Of a DNA stretch of 64,000 nucleotides, positions 54,801 through 64,000 are shown piece after piece. Both the position numbers and the translations under genes were made by a program. Source of the DNA: Coix lacryma-jobi var. lacryma-jobi (Eukaryota; Streptophyta; Magnoliopsida; Poales; Poaceae); contig CM019824.1 of assembly GCA_009763385.1 (NCBI GenBank), positions 109,324,660 to 109,388,659 of the forward strand, read 5' to 3'. Each line of letters starts with the position of its first letter. The first letter of the stretch is position 1. The notes below the pieces were generated by a model, which ran no database searches, was not told the DNA's origin, and saw only the letters and a list, made by a program, of their open reading frames with translations.

Positions 54801-55744
54801 TGGTCGGGCTAGCGATGAGGTGGCGGGACGTCGGCGAACGCCGGCGAGCGCTCGGTCTTTCTCCCTTTCTGCCCGAGCACCGACGAGAGTGAAGAGGAGG
54901 CAGGCAAAAGGGAGTGGAGCGGCTCTGGCTTGCGCGAGTGCAGGCGGGCGGGCCTTGTGCTCGCCATGCCGCGCGCGGACACTGCACGGCCGTCCAGCGC
55001 GAGCCACGCGGCGGGAGATGCCCAACACGGTTGGCCACCCACGCGCGCGTTTGAACCGAATCGGTCGATTCAGTGGCCATTAGGCCGACTGACAGCCGGT
55101 TTTTTAGCGCGATTATCTCCTAATCCGTTCGGTGAAAAGCTAAACCACTTCCTCCATTGAGTAGAGCTATGTGCCAACTACAACTTTGCTTATAGGATCG
55201 TGCACTGGTTCAGCCTAGGTTTTGCTCAAGAAAGCTCCAAACATCCCTAGACGAAACTGTTTCGACAGTTATAGGACTTAGGAAAATTTTCCAAGTCTAA
55301 CTCCAATTCTGCCTTGTAGACCTCAAAACACCATGTTAACCTCATTTTCATGAGTTGACCCAAAAACAACTTTTGTTCTACCCTAAAATCTACACACTTT
55401 CGGTTTAGGGCACTCATCCATGCAAAGCTTCTATCATGGAGGTCTTTGTTAATCAAACAAAAAGACTCCTAGGGCTCCATTAGGGCAACTAGGGTTAGAG
55501 ACTTGATTTAGCCAAAATGACCAACATAAACTTGGCTTCATTTTGACTCCTCAGCAAGCTTAGACTACTTAGGAACTCCACTACTCCAAAAACAAGCCAA
55601 ACAAGCATCACACCATGCATGATCAAAAGCAACTTTGCACTTGAAATGACACTTTACAAAGATGAAATAGACATATGAGAATGCTTTATGCTCATGAGAT
55701 GTCAAGTTATGCATTTAGGGTTGCTTAACACCAGAGGTGTTACA
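51838..55744 (-). mobile_element. Element E 3' LTR (3.9 kb)
   Basis: The minus-strand start is TGTAACACCTCTGGTG (55744) and its end is ...GGGTTGTAATA (51838), so the terminal CA appears to have become TA. It is unusually long, with a GC-rich block (54140-55080) resembling the transcribed leader of B's LTR. Frames of 60-99 codons in that block overlap on both strands and have no family signature, so none is called. The rest is AT-rich and silent. Confidence 0.85.
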
Positions 55745-56415
55745 GCCCTCCCCTCCTTAAAAGAATCTCGTCCCAAGATTTTAGTTACTAAACATTCTTT
55801 ATAAAAGTGTGGATACACTTCTCTTAAATAGGCTTTCGTTTCCCAAGTGGCATCTCGGTCATCTTGCTCACTCCAAGATACTTTGTATTGCTTTACTATT
55901 CTTCCACAAGTTATTCTTTCTTTTTCGTCAAGCACTCGGTACGGCTTCACAGAGTAAGTGAGATCGGATTGTAACTTGATGTTGGCTGGTTGTACCTCTT
56001 CTTCTGGTACTCGAAGACACTTCTTTAATGGCGACACATGGAATACAGGGAATATAGCTTTCAAATGTCCTGGTAACTGTAGTTGATAAGCTACCTCCCC
56101 TTTCCTTCTTACAACTCTATATGGTCCCACAAATCTTGGTGCTAACTTTCGTTTGATTCCAAAGCGTTTGACACCTTTCATGGGGGAAACCTTTAAGTAG
56201 ACATAATCACCTTTACTGAATTCAAGCGGTTTCCTTCGCTTGTCGGCATAACTCTTCTGCCGAGATTGAGCAGCTGCTATATGTTGTTGAATTGTTCTGA
56301 CTTGTTCTTCTGCTTTGTTAAGGAAATCAATTCCGTAGTAATGACGTTCTCCTGGTTCAACCCAATTTACCAGTGTTTTGCATCTTCTACCACATAGGGC
56401 TTCAAAAGGTGCCAT
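55702..56415 (-). pseudogene. Element E integrase C-terminal half with chromodomain
   Basis: 237 codons in the same frame as the upstream integrase core, separated from it by a TAG at 56416-56418. The GPY/F region (FVGPYRVV, about residues 95-102) and FHVSPLKKC are typical Tekay features. A chromodomain lies at about residues 159-205 (YRVLDEKE...VSWSEQDDRDATWE...YPHFY, plus coordinates about 55801-55941) and keeps the W and acidic E of the binding groove. The frame runs across the polypurine tract and 43 bp into the LTR before TGA. Chromodomains of this type are thought to steer integration to marked chromatin. Confidence 0.93.
55745..55765 (-). promoter_or_regulatory. Polypurine tract of element E
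   Basis: The minus strand reads TTTTAAGGAGGGGAGGGC directly before TGTAACACC. The same bases are coding in the terminal pol frame (DSFKEGRA). Confidence 0.85.
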
Positions 56416-57723
56416 CTATAAGCTTTCTTGGTAACTATTGTTGTATGCGAACTCTGCTAAAGGTAACCATATCTCCCAAGAACCCTTGGCTGATATTACA
56501 CAGGCTCTTAACATGTCTTCCAAAACTTGATTCACTCTTTCCGTTTGCCCTGACGTTTGTGGGTGATAAGCCAAACTTCTAACTAGTTCTGTACCTAATT
56601 CCTTCTGCAGTTTCTCCCAAAATGGTGCAGTAAACTGCGGTCCTCGATCCAAAACTATGATCTTGGGTATACCATGTAGTCGAACAATTTGATTGACATA
56701 AATCTTTGCATAGTCTGGTGCTCGATAACGAGTTTTGACTGATATGAAATGTGCGGTCTTGGTAAGGCGATCAACTACTACCCAAATTGAATCATTACCT
56801 TTCTGGGTGGTTGGCAATCCGGTGATAAAATCCATACTCACTTCTTCCCATTTCCACTCGGGTACTGACAATGGTTGAAGCATTCCAGCTGGCTTCAAGT
56901 GAATAGCTTTTACGCGACAACATGTATCGCACCTGGCTACATAAGCAGCAATTTCCTTTTTCATCTTGGTCCACCAAAATCTTGGACGCAAATCTTGGTA
57001 CATCTTGGTACTACCAGGGTGGATAGATAATTTGGACAAATGCGCTTCGTCCATAATCCAATTTCTAAGCTCTCTATCCTTGAGCACTACTAAGCGTTCG
57101 TCAAACCATAAAACTCCCTTGTCATCAAGCCGAAAACGTTTTACTGGTTCAGTTGCGGCTTTCAGCTTCTCTTTGATATGATAAATCCCCTTGTCTATTT
57201 TCTGCCCTTTAAGAATTTGGTTAATTAGTGTGCCTTGCAGCCTGATGTTGTGTAGAATCACCAGGTGTACAAGACTAAACTCATCGTCAGGTAGTAACCT
57301 CAGGTTGTTGCAATGGGATTTCCGACTTAAGGCATCGGCAACTACATTTGCCTTTCCGGGATGATAGTGTATCTGAAGATCGTAGTCCTTAATTAGCTCA
57401 AGCCATCTTCTTTGCCTCATATTCAACTCAGGTTGAGTGAAGGTGTACTTGAGACTTTTGTGATCGGTGTACATATTACAGACGTTACCAAGCAGATAAT
57501 GTCTCCAGATTTTTAGAGCGTGCACCACAGCGGCTAACTCCAAATCATGCGTAGGATAGTTTATTTCATGTTTCCTCAACTGGCGAGAAGCATAAGCAAT
57601 CACTCTGCCCTCTTGCATAAGGAGACAACCTAAACCAAGTTTCAATGCATCGCAAAAGATATCAAAGGGATTCTCGATATCCGGTTGAGCTAAAATAGGA
57701 GCAGTGGTCAACAACTTCCGCAA
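56416..57723 (-). pseudogene. Element E RNase H and integrase core
   Basis: 435 codons are open. RNase H has IFCDALKLGLGCLLMQ (usual CDASKLG changed to CDALKLG), HDLELAAV, YTDHKSLKY and VVADALSRK. The integrase HHCC finger ends CDTCCRVK, and the core has SMDFITGLP (D), VLDRGPQF (second D; the usual S before D is L) and NQVLEDMLR (E). YHPQTSGQTERVNQ is the chromovirus signature. The relevant acidic residues are all present, so this is the best preserved part of E. Confidence 0.94.
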
Positions 57724-58313
57724 GGTACGGAAAGCAATTTCACACTCCTCTGTTCATTCAAACTTGTCATTGGTTTTGCAATTTTGGAAAAATCAGGAAT
57801 GAAACGGCTATAATATCCTGCTAAACCAAGAAAACTTCAAATTTCCCCAACTGAAGTAGGAGCTTTCCAATCCATCACTTCTTGCACTTTACTGGGGTCC
57901 ACTGAAATCCCTTCTTCCGATAGAATATGACCAAGGAAATGCACCTTCTTCAACCAAAACTCACATTTACTAAATTTAGAATAGAGCTGATCCTCCCTAA
58001 GTCTGGTCAAAACAATCCTCATGTGCTCTGCGTGGTCTTCTGGGTTTTCTGAATATACCAGAATATCGTCAATGAACACTACTACAAACTTGTACAATTC
58101 TGGCATGAACACCGAGTTCATCAAACTCATGAAGTATGCTGAAGCATTTGTCAATCCAAAAGACATGACAAGATACTCATATAGCCCATATCTGGTTGAG
58201 AAAGTAGTCTTTGGGATATCTTGTGGTCGGATTCTGATCTGGTGGTAACCTGACCTCAAATCGATCTTGGAAAACACCTTGGCTCTAGATAACTGATCAA
58301 ACAGAATGTCTAT
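57724..58313 (-). pseudogene. Element E reverse transcriptase
   Basis: The 146-codon frame 58277-57837 has KIDLRSGYHQIRI (first D) and FIDDILVYS (the DD of the active site, usually FIDDIL in Tekay) and FLGHILSEEGI. A stop (TAG near 58312) separates it from the preceding segment and a TGA at 57837 ends it. A one- or two-base shift near 57760 separates it from RNase H. LTNASAYF replaces the usual LTNAPAYF. Confidence 0.92.
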
Positions 58314-59063
58314 CTATGGCAACGGATACTTGTTTTTGACAGTCATGGCATTGAGCAGCCGATAATCCACACACATCCGTAATGACTTGTCCTTCTTCTT
58401 AACAAACAACGCTGGGCAACCCCATTTTGACACACTAGGCTGAATAAACCCCTTTTCTAAGAGTTCCTTGATTTGGGTTTTGAGTTCTGCTAGTTCATTG
58501 GGCGGCATGCGATACGGTCTTCTAGAGATTGGCGCAGTCCCTGGTAACAACTCAATTACGAATTCCACGGCTCTCTTGGGCGGTAATCCTGGTAACTCAT
58601 CCGGGAAGACATCCGGAAATTCTCGGACAACTGGAATTTTGGAAAGATCATCTATAGCAAGAGTGCAAGATAGGTCAACAAAATTGGCACCTCGAGGAAG
58701 AGACACGCAAAGTTTGTTATTTGTTCGTCCATCTGATAAGGTAAGAGTCCTATTGGCAGTGTCTAGCACCGCGCTCCACATACTCATCCAACTCATACCT
58801 AAGACTACATCCATGCTTAGTCCAGGCAGAACTATTAAATTGACTCCAAACTTGTGCCCTCCAATGTCGATGGTTGCATTACAAACCATTTGTCTAGATA
58901 ACACGCTACTCCCCATGGAGCTTACGCGAAACCCATAATCCATTTTAGACATTTCTTGATTATGTTTCTGTGCAAATGCTTTGATCATGAAAGAATGTGA
59001 CGATCCAGTATCAAACAAAACAACGGCAGGATGGTAGTTTACAAGACACATACCAGCAGTCAC
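58314..59063 (-). pseudogene. Element E protease and RT start
   Basis: The protease active site LFDTGSSHSF (D-T-G) is intact, with IDVVLGMSW-type flap-end motif (MDVVLGMSWMS). The RT N-terminus follows: FPDVFPDELPGLPP, ISRRPYRMPPNEL and LRMCVDYRLLNA. 249 codons end at TAG about 58314. Confidence 0.92.
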
Positions 59064-59069
59064 AGGCTC

Positions 59070-59771
59070 TCATGCACGAGCCTCTTCAGCGGTCATGTTA
59101 TGAAGACGTGCGGGGTAGTTGGTTTGCTGCTTCTTTGGGTGTGGGCAATACCTTGCGAAGTGCCCCTCTTGATTGCAATTGAAGCAGGGTCCCCGACCTA
59201 GAGGTTTCCCTCCTGCTGAACTGCTCTGACCTCCTCGAGCTTGGGTGGAAGCTACCTTGTATGGCCTTTGGTTACGCTGAACTTGTGGTTGACCTTTCTT
59301 CTGCGGCAGCCTGAAACGTGCTCCTGGCACTGGTGGTCGATACTAGGAACGCTGAGCTGGTGGCCCCCTAGGTTGAGATGGTCCTGAATCAAAAGTCCTC
59401 TTCCGGGCCTTATTTGCAGCATGCTTGTTATTGTGGTTCTCTTGAATCAAACAGTCGCTGATAAAGTCTTTGAAAACGGTACGAGACGATGTACCCACTG
59501 ACTTTCCCATTTTGGTATTCAAGCCTCTCTTGAAACTGGCAATCTTTTTAGGTTCTGTGTCCACAAACTCTGGAGCGTAGTGAGATAAAGAGTTGAACAC
59601 ATGGTGATACTCAGTGATTGAGCGAGTTCCCTGTGTAAAGCTCATGAACTCTGCCACCTTCATCTGAGTCAAGCCTGGCGGAATATAATGCCCTCGAACA
59701 GCTTGCGAGAACAATCCCCAAGTGTGATAGGTGTACGGGCAGGATAGGTGGTGCGGTGATGTCCCCACCAA
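59070..59771 (-). pseudogene. gag: Element E gag C-terminus with CCHC knuckle
   Basis: Two stretches in one frame (59771-59343 and 59330-59070) are separated by a TAG at 59343-59345 and closed by TGA 59070-59072. They contain RGHYIPPGLTQMKVAEF, a gag motif, and the knuckle CFNCNQEGHFARYC near 59190-59150. The knuckle binds RNA during packaging. Confidence 0.88.
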
Positions 59772-60139
59772 ATCCCCGCCGGTCCTTGCAATTCATGTGC
59801 AGCATACTCTGCTTTGAGTTCCTCCGTAAGCCTGAGAAACTGAAACTTCTATTCCATGGTATGCAGCCATTCTTCTGCTTCCAGGGGTTCAATAGCTTCC
59901 TTGAAAATGGGCGGCCTGGTATCCAGAAAATCCTTGAAAGAGCTATACTGATTCGGTTTCGGGCGTTGATTGCCATGCACTAAATTCTCCCGTAGTAGCA
60001 TTTCGATGTTGCGCTGGTTCCCCAGAAACTGAGGGAAGAGTTGTTCCGGAGTGGCTGGTGGAGGAGGTGGTGGATTGCGGTTGTCCCTGTTGTCCTCATT
60101 TCCACCACTAACGTCAGCTCCACTACGAGTTGTCGTCAT
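59772..60139 (-). pseudogene. gag: Element E gag N-terminus
   Basis: ATG at 60139 (MTTTRSGAD). A proline run and PPIFKEAIEPLEAEEWLH follow, a Tekay gag start. TAG near 59851 stops it, and a frameshift near 59750 leads into the next segment. It is in the same frame as the upstream extra ORF, separated from it by the 60491 stop and a 350-base gap. Confidence 0.88.
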
Positions 60140-60490
60140 CTACATATATTGATAGCAAGTGATCATTAGGTGAGGTTGCAATCATTGTAGAGACCAATAA
60201 ATCATGCCAACTGAATTTATTCGGAAAACGAATTCGCCAAACAATCACAGAGGCATAATAAATTTCGATCCACATCGCAGCATCACATAATAATATCGCT
60301 CAATACATAGCATGCAAAAGCCAACATAAACATCCACAGATGCCCATACATATGGGACTTTCCAAAGGTCTCACACCATGTGCTCATACGTTCACTATTC
60401 CACCTTACACTCGGCCCATAGCAAAAACAAAAGATCGGGTCCGGGTAACATGACGCAAAAGAACACTAAACCTAAGACACGCGGTCTAGC
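60140..60490 (-). other. Intergenic spacer between extra ORF and gag of E
   Basis: 351 bp without a supported gene. AT-rich, with several in-frame stops on the minus strand. Nothing resembling a second LTR end or primer site is seen. Confidence 0.7.
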
Positions 60491-61510
60491 CTACTCTTTA
60501 GCGACACTGCCATCGTCGCCATCATCACTAGACACGTCCGAAGAATCGCTAGAAGAGTCGCGCGTATCCGGGTCCTCCTGAGGAAAGATGGGGTTCCTCT
60601 CATTCTCCCGGCGATGGATCTCCTCATGCAAGCGGTCGTTGTAATCCTGAAGATGGTGAAGTTGCAGCTCTAGGTCTCCCACTCGCAGCCTCAAAAGCCT
60701 GCTCTCCTCAGAAGAGCGTATGCCCTCAACACACACACCACGAAGAGCCTCCTCGGTCTCCCTCATGACCAAAGCCAAAAAGGTCGCAGACTCCTGCTGT
60801 GTACTAAGTTGGTGGGCGGTCTCCTGCTCTCTCTGAAGTGCCTGGTCCCTCACCACTGTCATACGGGGTAGCTCTACAGTGAGGCAGTCTATCTCTGCGG
60901 TATGCTCCTGCTGCCTCCGGTGCTATGCAGCCATCTCCTCAATAAGAACGTGGTCCAACTGATCATAGCTGCAGGATAGACACCCATAAGTAGCCATGAG
61001 TGCAGCCATAGCACTCCCGGCTGGTCTGGCTTAATGCTCCCTCTCAAGCGAACTGGCTTCAAGTACGACGGCTCCTGGCTGATGCCACACTGACTGATAG
61101 GGATCTGCTGTCGGGAAGAAGCTAGCTGTAGCTTGGGCAACCACTTCCGGGTGGTCCTCCATAATGTCCCAGAGAACGGTGTAAGCAACTCTGTTAGCCC
61201 CATCCCATGGGTTCCTACCCTACAATGCGAACACTCGGCGACACCAGATGTGATCCTAAGCATCACGACTAGGGACATCCACCTCCACCGTGTACATGTG
61301 GCGGTCCTCAAAGATCGGCACGCGATGCCAGTCGTACTGCGGTTCCTGACCCTCCTGGTATCCAACTAAGTGCAGCACCCTCCAAAGGATGGTAGGCATG
61401 CCGAACTCGTCCAAGAAGTCCTCTGACCCCTCAGCGGTCCATGGCCCCAACATGTAATTGGGCCTCTTGCCTCCCGTTGACTTACGAGTTGTGCGCTTGG
61501 TACGGGCCAT
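60491..61510 (-). pseudogene. Element E extra ORF: histone H3-tail-like N-terminus, coiled coil, acidic tail
   Basis: The ATG is at 61510-61508. The frame runs 339 codons without any frameshift but with four stops: 61256-61258 (codon 85), 61220-61222 (97), 61031-61033 (160) and 60923-60925 (196), then a final stop near 60491. Residues 2-15 are ARTKRTTRKSTGGK; canonical H3 is ARTKQTARKSTGGK, so 12 of 14 match, including the counterparts of K4, R8, K9, S10 and K14. The rest shows no histone fold. A region with several W and acidic residues is followed by a charged helix (about codons 216-315, heptad-like LLRLRVGDLELQLHHL) and an acidic serine tail (DSSSDSSDVSSDDGDDG). The gene lies upstream of gag, where chromoviruses usually have none. 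Function is unknown. Confidence 0.75.
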
Positions 61511-61850
61511 CTGTAAGAAGTTTATCCACATAGATTTTAATTAGTTAAGAACAACTTTTATTAGGAAAACAGGACCGATAACATAAGGAAGGAAGTAAGA
61601 TTAATGCAAGATGGTATGATCATGATGCATGCGCGTAACATACGTCCTCACTGTCTACCAAACTAGCGGCTATATGGTGGCATACAACGTTCACTCATAG
61701 CGTTAACTAGACGTACTATACGTTCGCAAGTTAGCGTACCTGCAGAAAATCATTTCAGCCCTGCCCACAGTATGAATATTATGCATTGCTGAAATCAAAT
61801 CTAATACTAACTTAGGTGCATACCCAGTATACACGTAAGTAGTATATGCA
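61511..61850 (-). other. Element E leader, no gene
   Basis: 340 bp between the extra ORF and the F insertion. AT-rich, with no convincing primer-binding site, so the true leader and 5' LTR are further right, beyond F. ATGCA at 61846-61850 is a candidate left target duplication of F. Confidence 0.65.
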
Positions 61851-62535
61851 TGTAACACTCCAGTGTTATCCAAACTAAAACTTGCCATGTCATCATATGC
61901 ATTAGCATTTCATTTGAGTGATAACCTGAGTATGCATTCACTAAAAACAAGTTTAAGTTAATATGTTTGTGCTTAGTGGATAGAGAATGTTAAGTATGTA
62001 ACCTTAGTGGTAAAATGCTTTCTTAAGGATATGGGTATAGGTTACATGAAATATAAGTGTGAGAGGGAAACCTCTACTTTTCTACGTTTTTCTTAATCTC
62101 CTTTCTTTAAGTCCAAAAAGTATGGCAAATTTCAAAATGATTTCAAAAGCAAAGTTGTAGCTCTTGTTGAGAGGGACAACTTTGGTATTCAAAGTTTTCA
62201 AAGTTTGCATATGAAATCAAAAGTAATTTTGGAATTTCAGAAAGGGTAGAAAAGGAATGGAAAAAAAGGGGGGGTAGACTTGCTTCCCTGTTCACGGCGG
62301 CGGCGGCCGCGATCTTTTTCGGCGACCGCCAGCGCGACGGCTGCAGCTCTATCCCGAACAAACGTGCGACCGAGTTCGTGGCGAAGTTATCTACCCGCTG
62401 GCCAGTTATCTCGCGTCGTGGCGCCTTCTTCCGCGCTCGCCGTCGAAATCTTGCCACGCAGTCCCGACGAGCACCTTCCTGGCTCGAGCTGCAAATTCAC
62501 CGTCCCTGCTTGATCTCATCCCGATTGACCGCGGG

Positions 62536-62543
62536 TATAAATA
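62536..62543 (+). promoter_or_regulatory. TATA box of LTR F
   Basis: GGGTATAAATACCC lies about 690 bp into the LTR. It is itself palindromic. Confidence 0.7.
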
Positions 62544-63284
62544 CCCTACGTCCTTGCGCATCTCCAGAACCCTTTCACTCAAACTCTAATCACTCGGAGA
62601 GCAAGTAATCAACGTTCTTCCGTCCGCCTTTGGAAAAAAAACTCCGCCGAGCTCAATCGTGCAGTGGTCTGATCCACTGGCCACTTCTCTACCCTCTTTG
62701 CCTTGCGTTGGTGTTTCATCTTGATCCCAGAAACATCATCGGCTCACTGGTTCCATGTGTGATGCCCAAGACTCGCCGGAACCAGCGCCTCTTCACCGGA
62801 GTTGTCGCCGAAGCTCTCTGCGCCGTGGATCTCCTACCTCCGCTTCTCCTCCGCTCCAACCAGCTAGAGCATCGGAATCAGGGTGAGCTAATAGGGTTTC
62901 CCATCCTCTCCGTTCCCTCGCTACCGACGTAGGTTCGTCGGAGAACCCCGCCAAGATCCAGTCCGCCGCCACGGCTGGACAGACATCTATGGGGTGGTAG
63001 CGTTTAGGTTTTGTAGCACCATCGACTGCGGTTGCTCCGCCGGAGTCGATGCGCGCGTTAGTTAGGTCTCTTCTGGCCGGAGTCGGCCGGCGTAAGGCCC
63101 GTCGGCCCTCGGTTCGCCGCCGTGCGCACCGGCCATGGTCGGGGACCTGGTGTTTGTGAAGACAGGTTTTTGCAGGGTGTTAGTTGAAAAGTCGCAGACT
63201 CAGGTGAATAGCGCTCTGGACTGCGGGTTGTTTTAGCGTAAGCCGAAGGGCTTTTCTGCAAAGCTGTCAGGACACACCGTCTCG

Positions 63285-63610
63285 CTCGAGCCAGGTCTCG
63301 AGCGGACATATGGACACGTGCTCACCGTCTCGAGCTATGCCTTGAGCAGGCGCACCCTCCGCTTCGCTCGAGCCAAGCCTCGGGCGAACGCGTTCACCGT
63401 CCCGCCCGAGCTAGGCCTCGGACGGACGAGCGTTTTCTGTCTCGCCCGAGCCTCGAGCCAGGCCTCGGACGGGCGATTGTTTTCCGTCTCGCCGAGCCCT
63501 GAGTCAGGCCTCGGACAGACGTTTGTTTTTATCATCTCGATCGAGCTAGGTCTCGAGCGGACCCTCGGGCACTGTCTCGCTCGAGCCGGACCTCGGGCGA
63601 ACGCACACAC
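63285..63610 (+). repeat. Tandem hairpin array in LTR F
   Basis: Six to seven units of about 45-50 bp contain inverted arms with a loop of about six bases, such as CGCTCGAG-CCAGGT-CTCGAGCG (63288-63309), CGCTCGAG/CTCGGGCG, CGCCCGAG/CTCGGACG and CGATCGAG/CTCGAGCG. The arms vary but mostly remain paired, some through G-T pairs. The array is downstream of the TATA box. Confidence 0.8.
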
Positions 63611-64000
63611 ACCCACCGCCGTGCACTCGCGCCACGCTGGGTCGAGCTGGACTAGGCCGAAAGCCCCGCTTGGGCTAGAATAAAGTTTTTCTTTTTCTAG
63701 TTTTCTTTACAGTAGTTCAGTTTGTTTTTTTTGCTATAATTTTTCTATTACTCTGTTTATTATGAATTTTGACATGATTGATAATGGCATGTTTGTACTA
63801 ATATAAAAATTATAAAACTTGTGTTTTGAGTACTTTTGATATGACAATTAAATCTGTAATTTAATTAAATAATGCATTTTTACCGTAATGGAAAGTTGTA
63901 CACTAGATAATTAAGTTTGGTTGTTTTTAGTCAACAACATGTCTCTTGTCTGTATCATATCATGAGCATATCATTGATCATACATATGCACTTCTACGTG

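Larger units (their letters stand above)
51838..61850 (-). mobile_element. Element E: Tekay-like chromovirus with an extra ORF before gag
   Basis: On the minus strand, from right to left: leader (61850-61511), an extra ORF with an H3-tail-like start (61510-60491), gag, knuckle, protease, RT, RNase H, integrase with chromodomain, polypurine tract and a 3.9-kb 3' LTR (55744-51838). Its 5' LTR is not seen because LTR F interrupts the leader at 61851. The motifs (HPGSTKMYQDLRPRFWW, VVADALSRK, chromodomain) identify a Tekay/Del chromovirus. At least ten stops and two frameshifts are present. Confidence 0.9.
61851..64000 (+). mobile_element. Element F: plus-strand Tekay-like LTR, incomplete at window end
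   Basis: It starts TGTAACACTCCAGTGTTATCC (compare TGTAACACCTCTGGTG of E). A TATAAATA box (62536-62543) is followed by a GC-rich leader-like stretch (62545-63130) and a repeat array (63285-63610). After about 63680 the sequence is AT-rich (AATAAAG near 63680). No LTR end or interior is reached, so it could be a 5' LTR or a solo LTR. Short frames at 62630-62932 and 63318-63683 lack family features. Confidence 0.8.

Noticed and set aside
54138..55160. Frames of 60-99 codons in the GC-rich block of E's LTR.
   Set aside because: They overlap on both strands, have skewed composition and lie within the transcribed leader-like region of an LTR.
61256..61531. A true histone H3 gene at 61510.
   Set aside because: Only the first 14 residues match. 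No histone fold (no equivalent of the H3 alpha helices) follows, and the frame belongs to the leader side of a chromovirus.
61510..61531. Start at the upstream methionine (MWINFLQ) seven codons before MARTK.
   Set aside because: The extended start would bury the H3-like tail. The ATG at 61510 begins exactly where H3 begins after the methionine, so I prefer it, but the alternative is not excluded.
62630..63683. Short frames in LTR F (100, 83 and 121 codons).
   Set aside because: Located in a GC-rich leader and a hairpin repeat array, with no conserved domain.
1..64000. Host genes, tRNA, rRNA, or microRNA precursors.
   Set aside because: Nothing with those signatures was seen. All long coding frames match retrotransposon proteins.

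Overview
The window looks like intergenic heterochromatin from a grass (Poaceae, probably a panicoid). It consists almost entirely of nested LTR retrotransposons. I found no host gene, tRNA or rRNA. The organism is inferred from the element types (SIRE-like Copia, Tekay-, Athila- and Tat-like Gypsy), their long GC-rich LTRs with short palindromes, and plant primer-binding sites. It is not shown by any host gene.

Layout. Positions 1-30378 are a SIRE-like Copia region. The 3' tail of one copy (1-742) leads into an LTR (743-2818). A minus-strand Tekay-like Gypsy, called B here (2819-21529, target-site duplication CGGTC), is inserted five bases before that LTR's end. B's 3' LTR was in turn hit by a complete Copia, C (3395-14679, TSD TATAT). 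B's remaining interior was hit by a solo chromovirus LTR, D (17782-18699, TSD TGTGA). After B the outer Copia, A, resumes (21535-30378), lacking its primer-binding site and the start of gag. All of this sits in an Athila-like Gypsy, J (30379-38589), which interrupts a Tat-like Gypsy, H (38590-40378). H is broken inside its reverse transcriptase by a minus-strand Gypsy LTR, I (40379-42034), with a short piece of its interior. Next is a gag-protease-only Athila-like element, G (about 42421-46584), cut by a second J-type element, K (46585-51837). K's integrase is interrupted by a minus-strand Tekay chromovirus, E (51838-61850), and E's 5' region is interrupted by a plus-strand LTR, F (61851 to the window end).

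All coding regions are decayed by stops, frameshifts or deletions, so this is a graveyard rather than a set of working genes. The domain order is still clear: Copia gag-PR-IN-RT-RH and Gypsy gag-PR-RT-RH-IN, with a chromodomain in E.

The most unusual item is an extra reading frame upstream of gag in element E (minus strand, 61510 to 60491). Its first residues copy the histone H3 tail: ARTKRTTRKSTGGK against H3 ARTKQTARKSTGGK, 12 of 14 identical. It continues into a predicted coiled coil and ends in an acidic serine-rich tail. The same element carries a chromodomain at the end of its integrase, the type of module that reads H3 tails. Other signals worth checking are arrays of hairpins in LTRs whose stems vary together while loops stay constant, tandem primer-binding-site copies at about 62-73 bp spacing inside Gypsy LTR ends, and a Copia LTR segment embedded in a Gypsy LTR.
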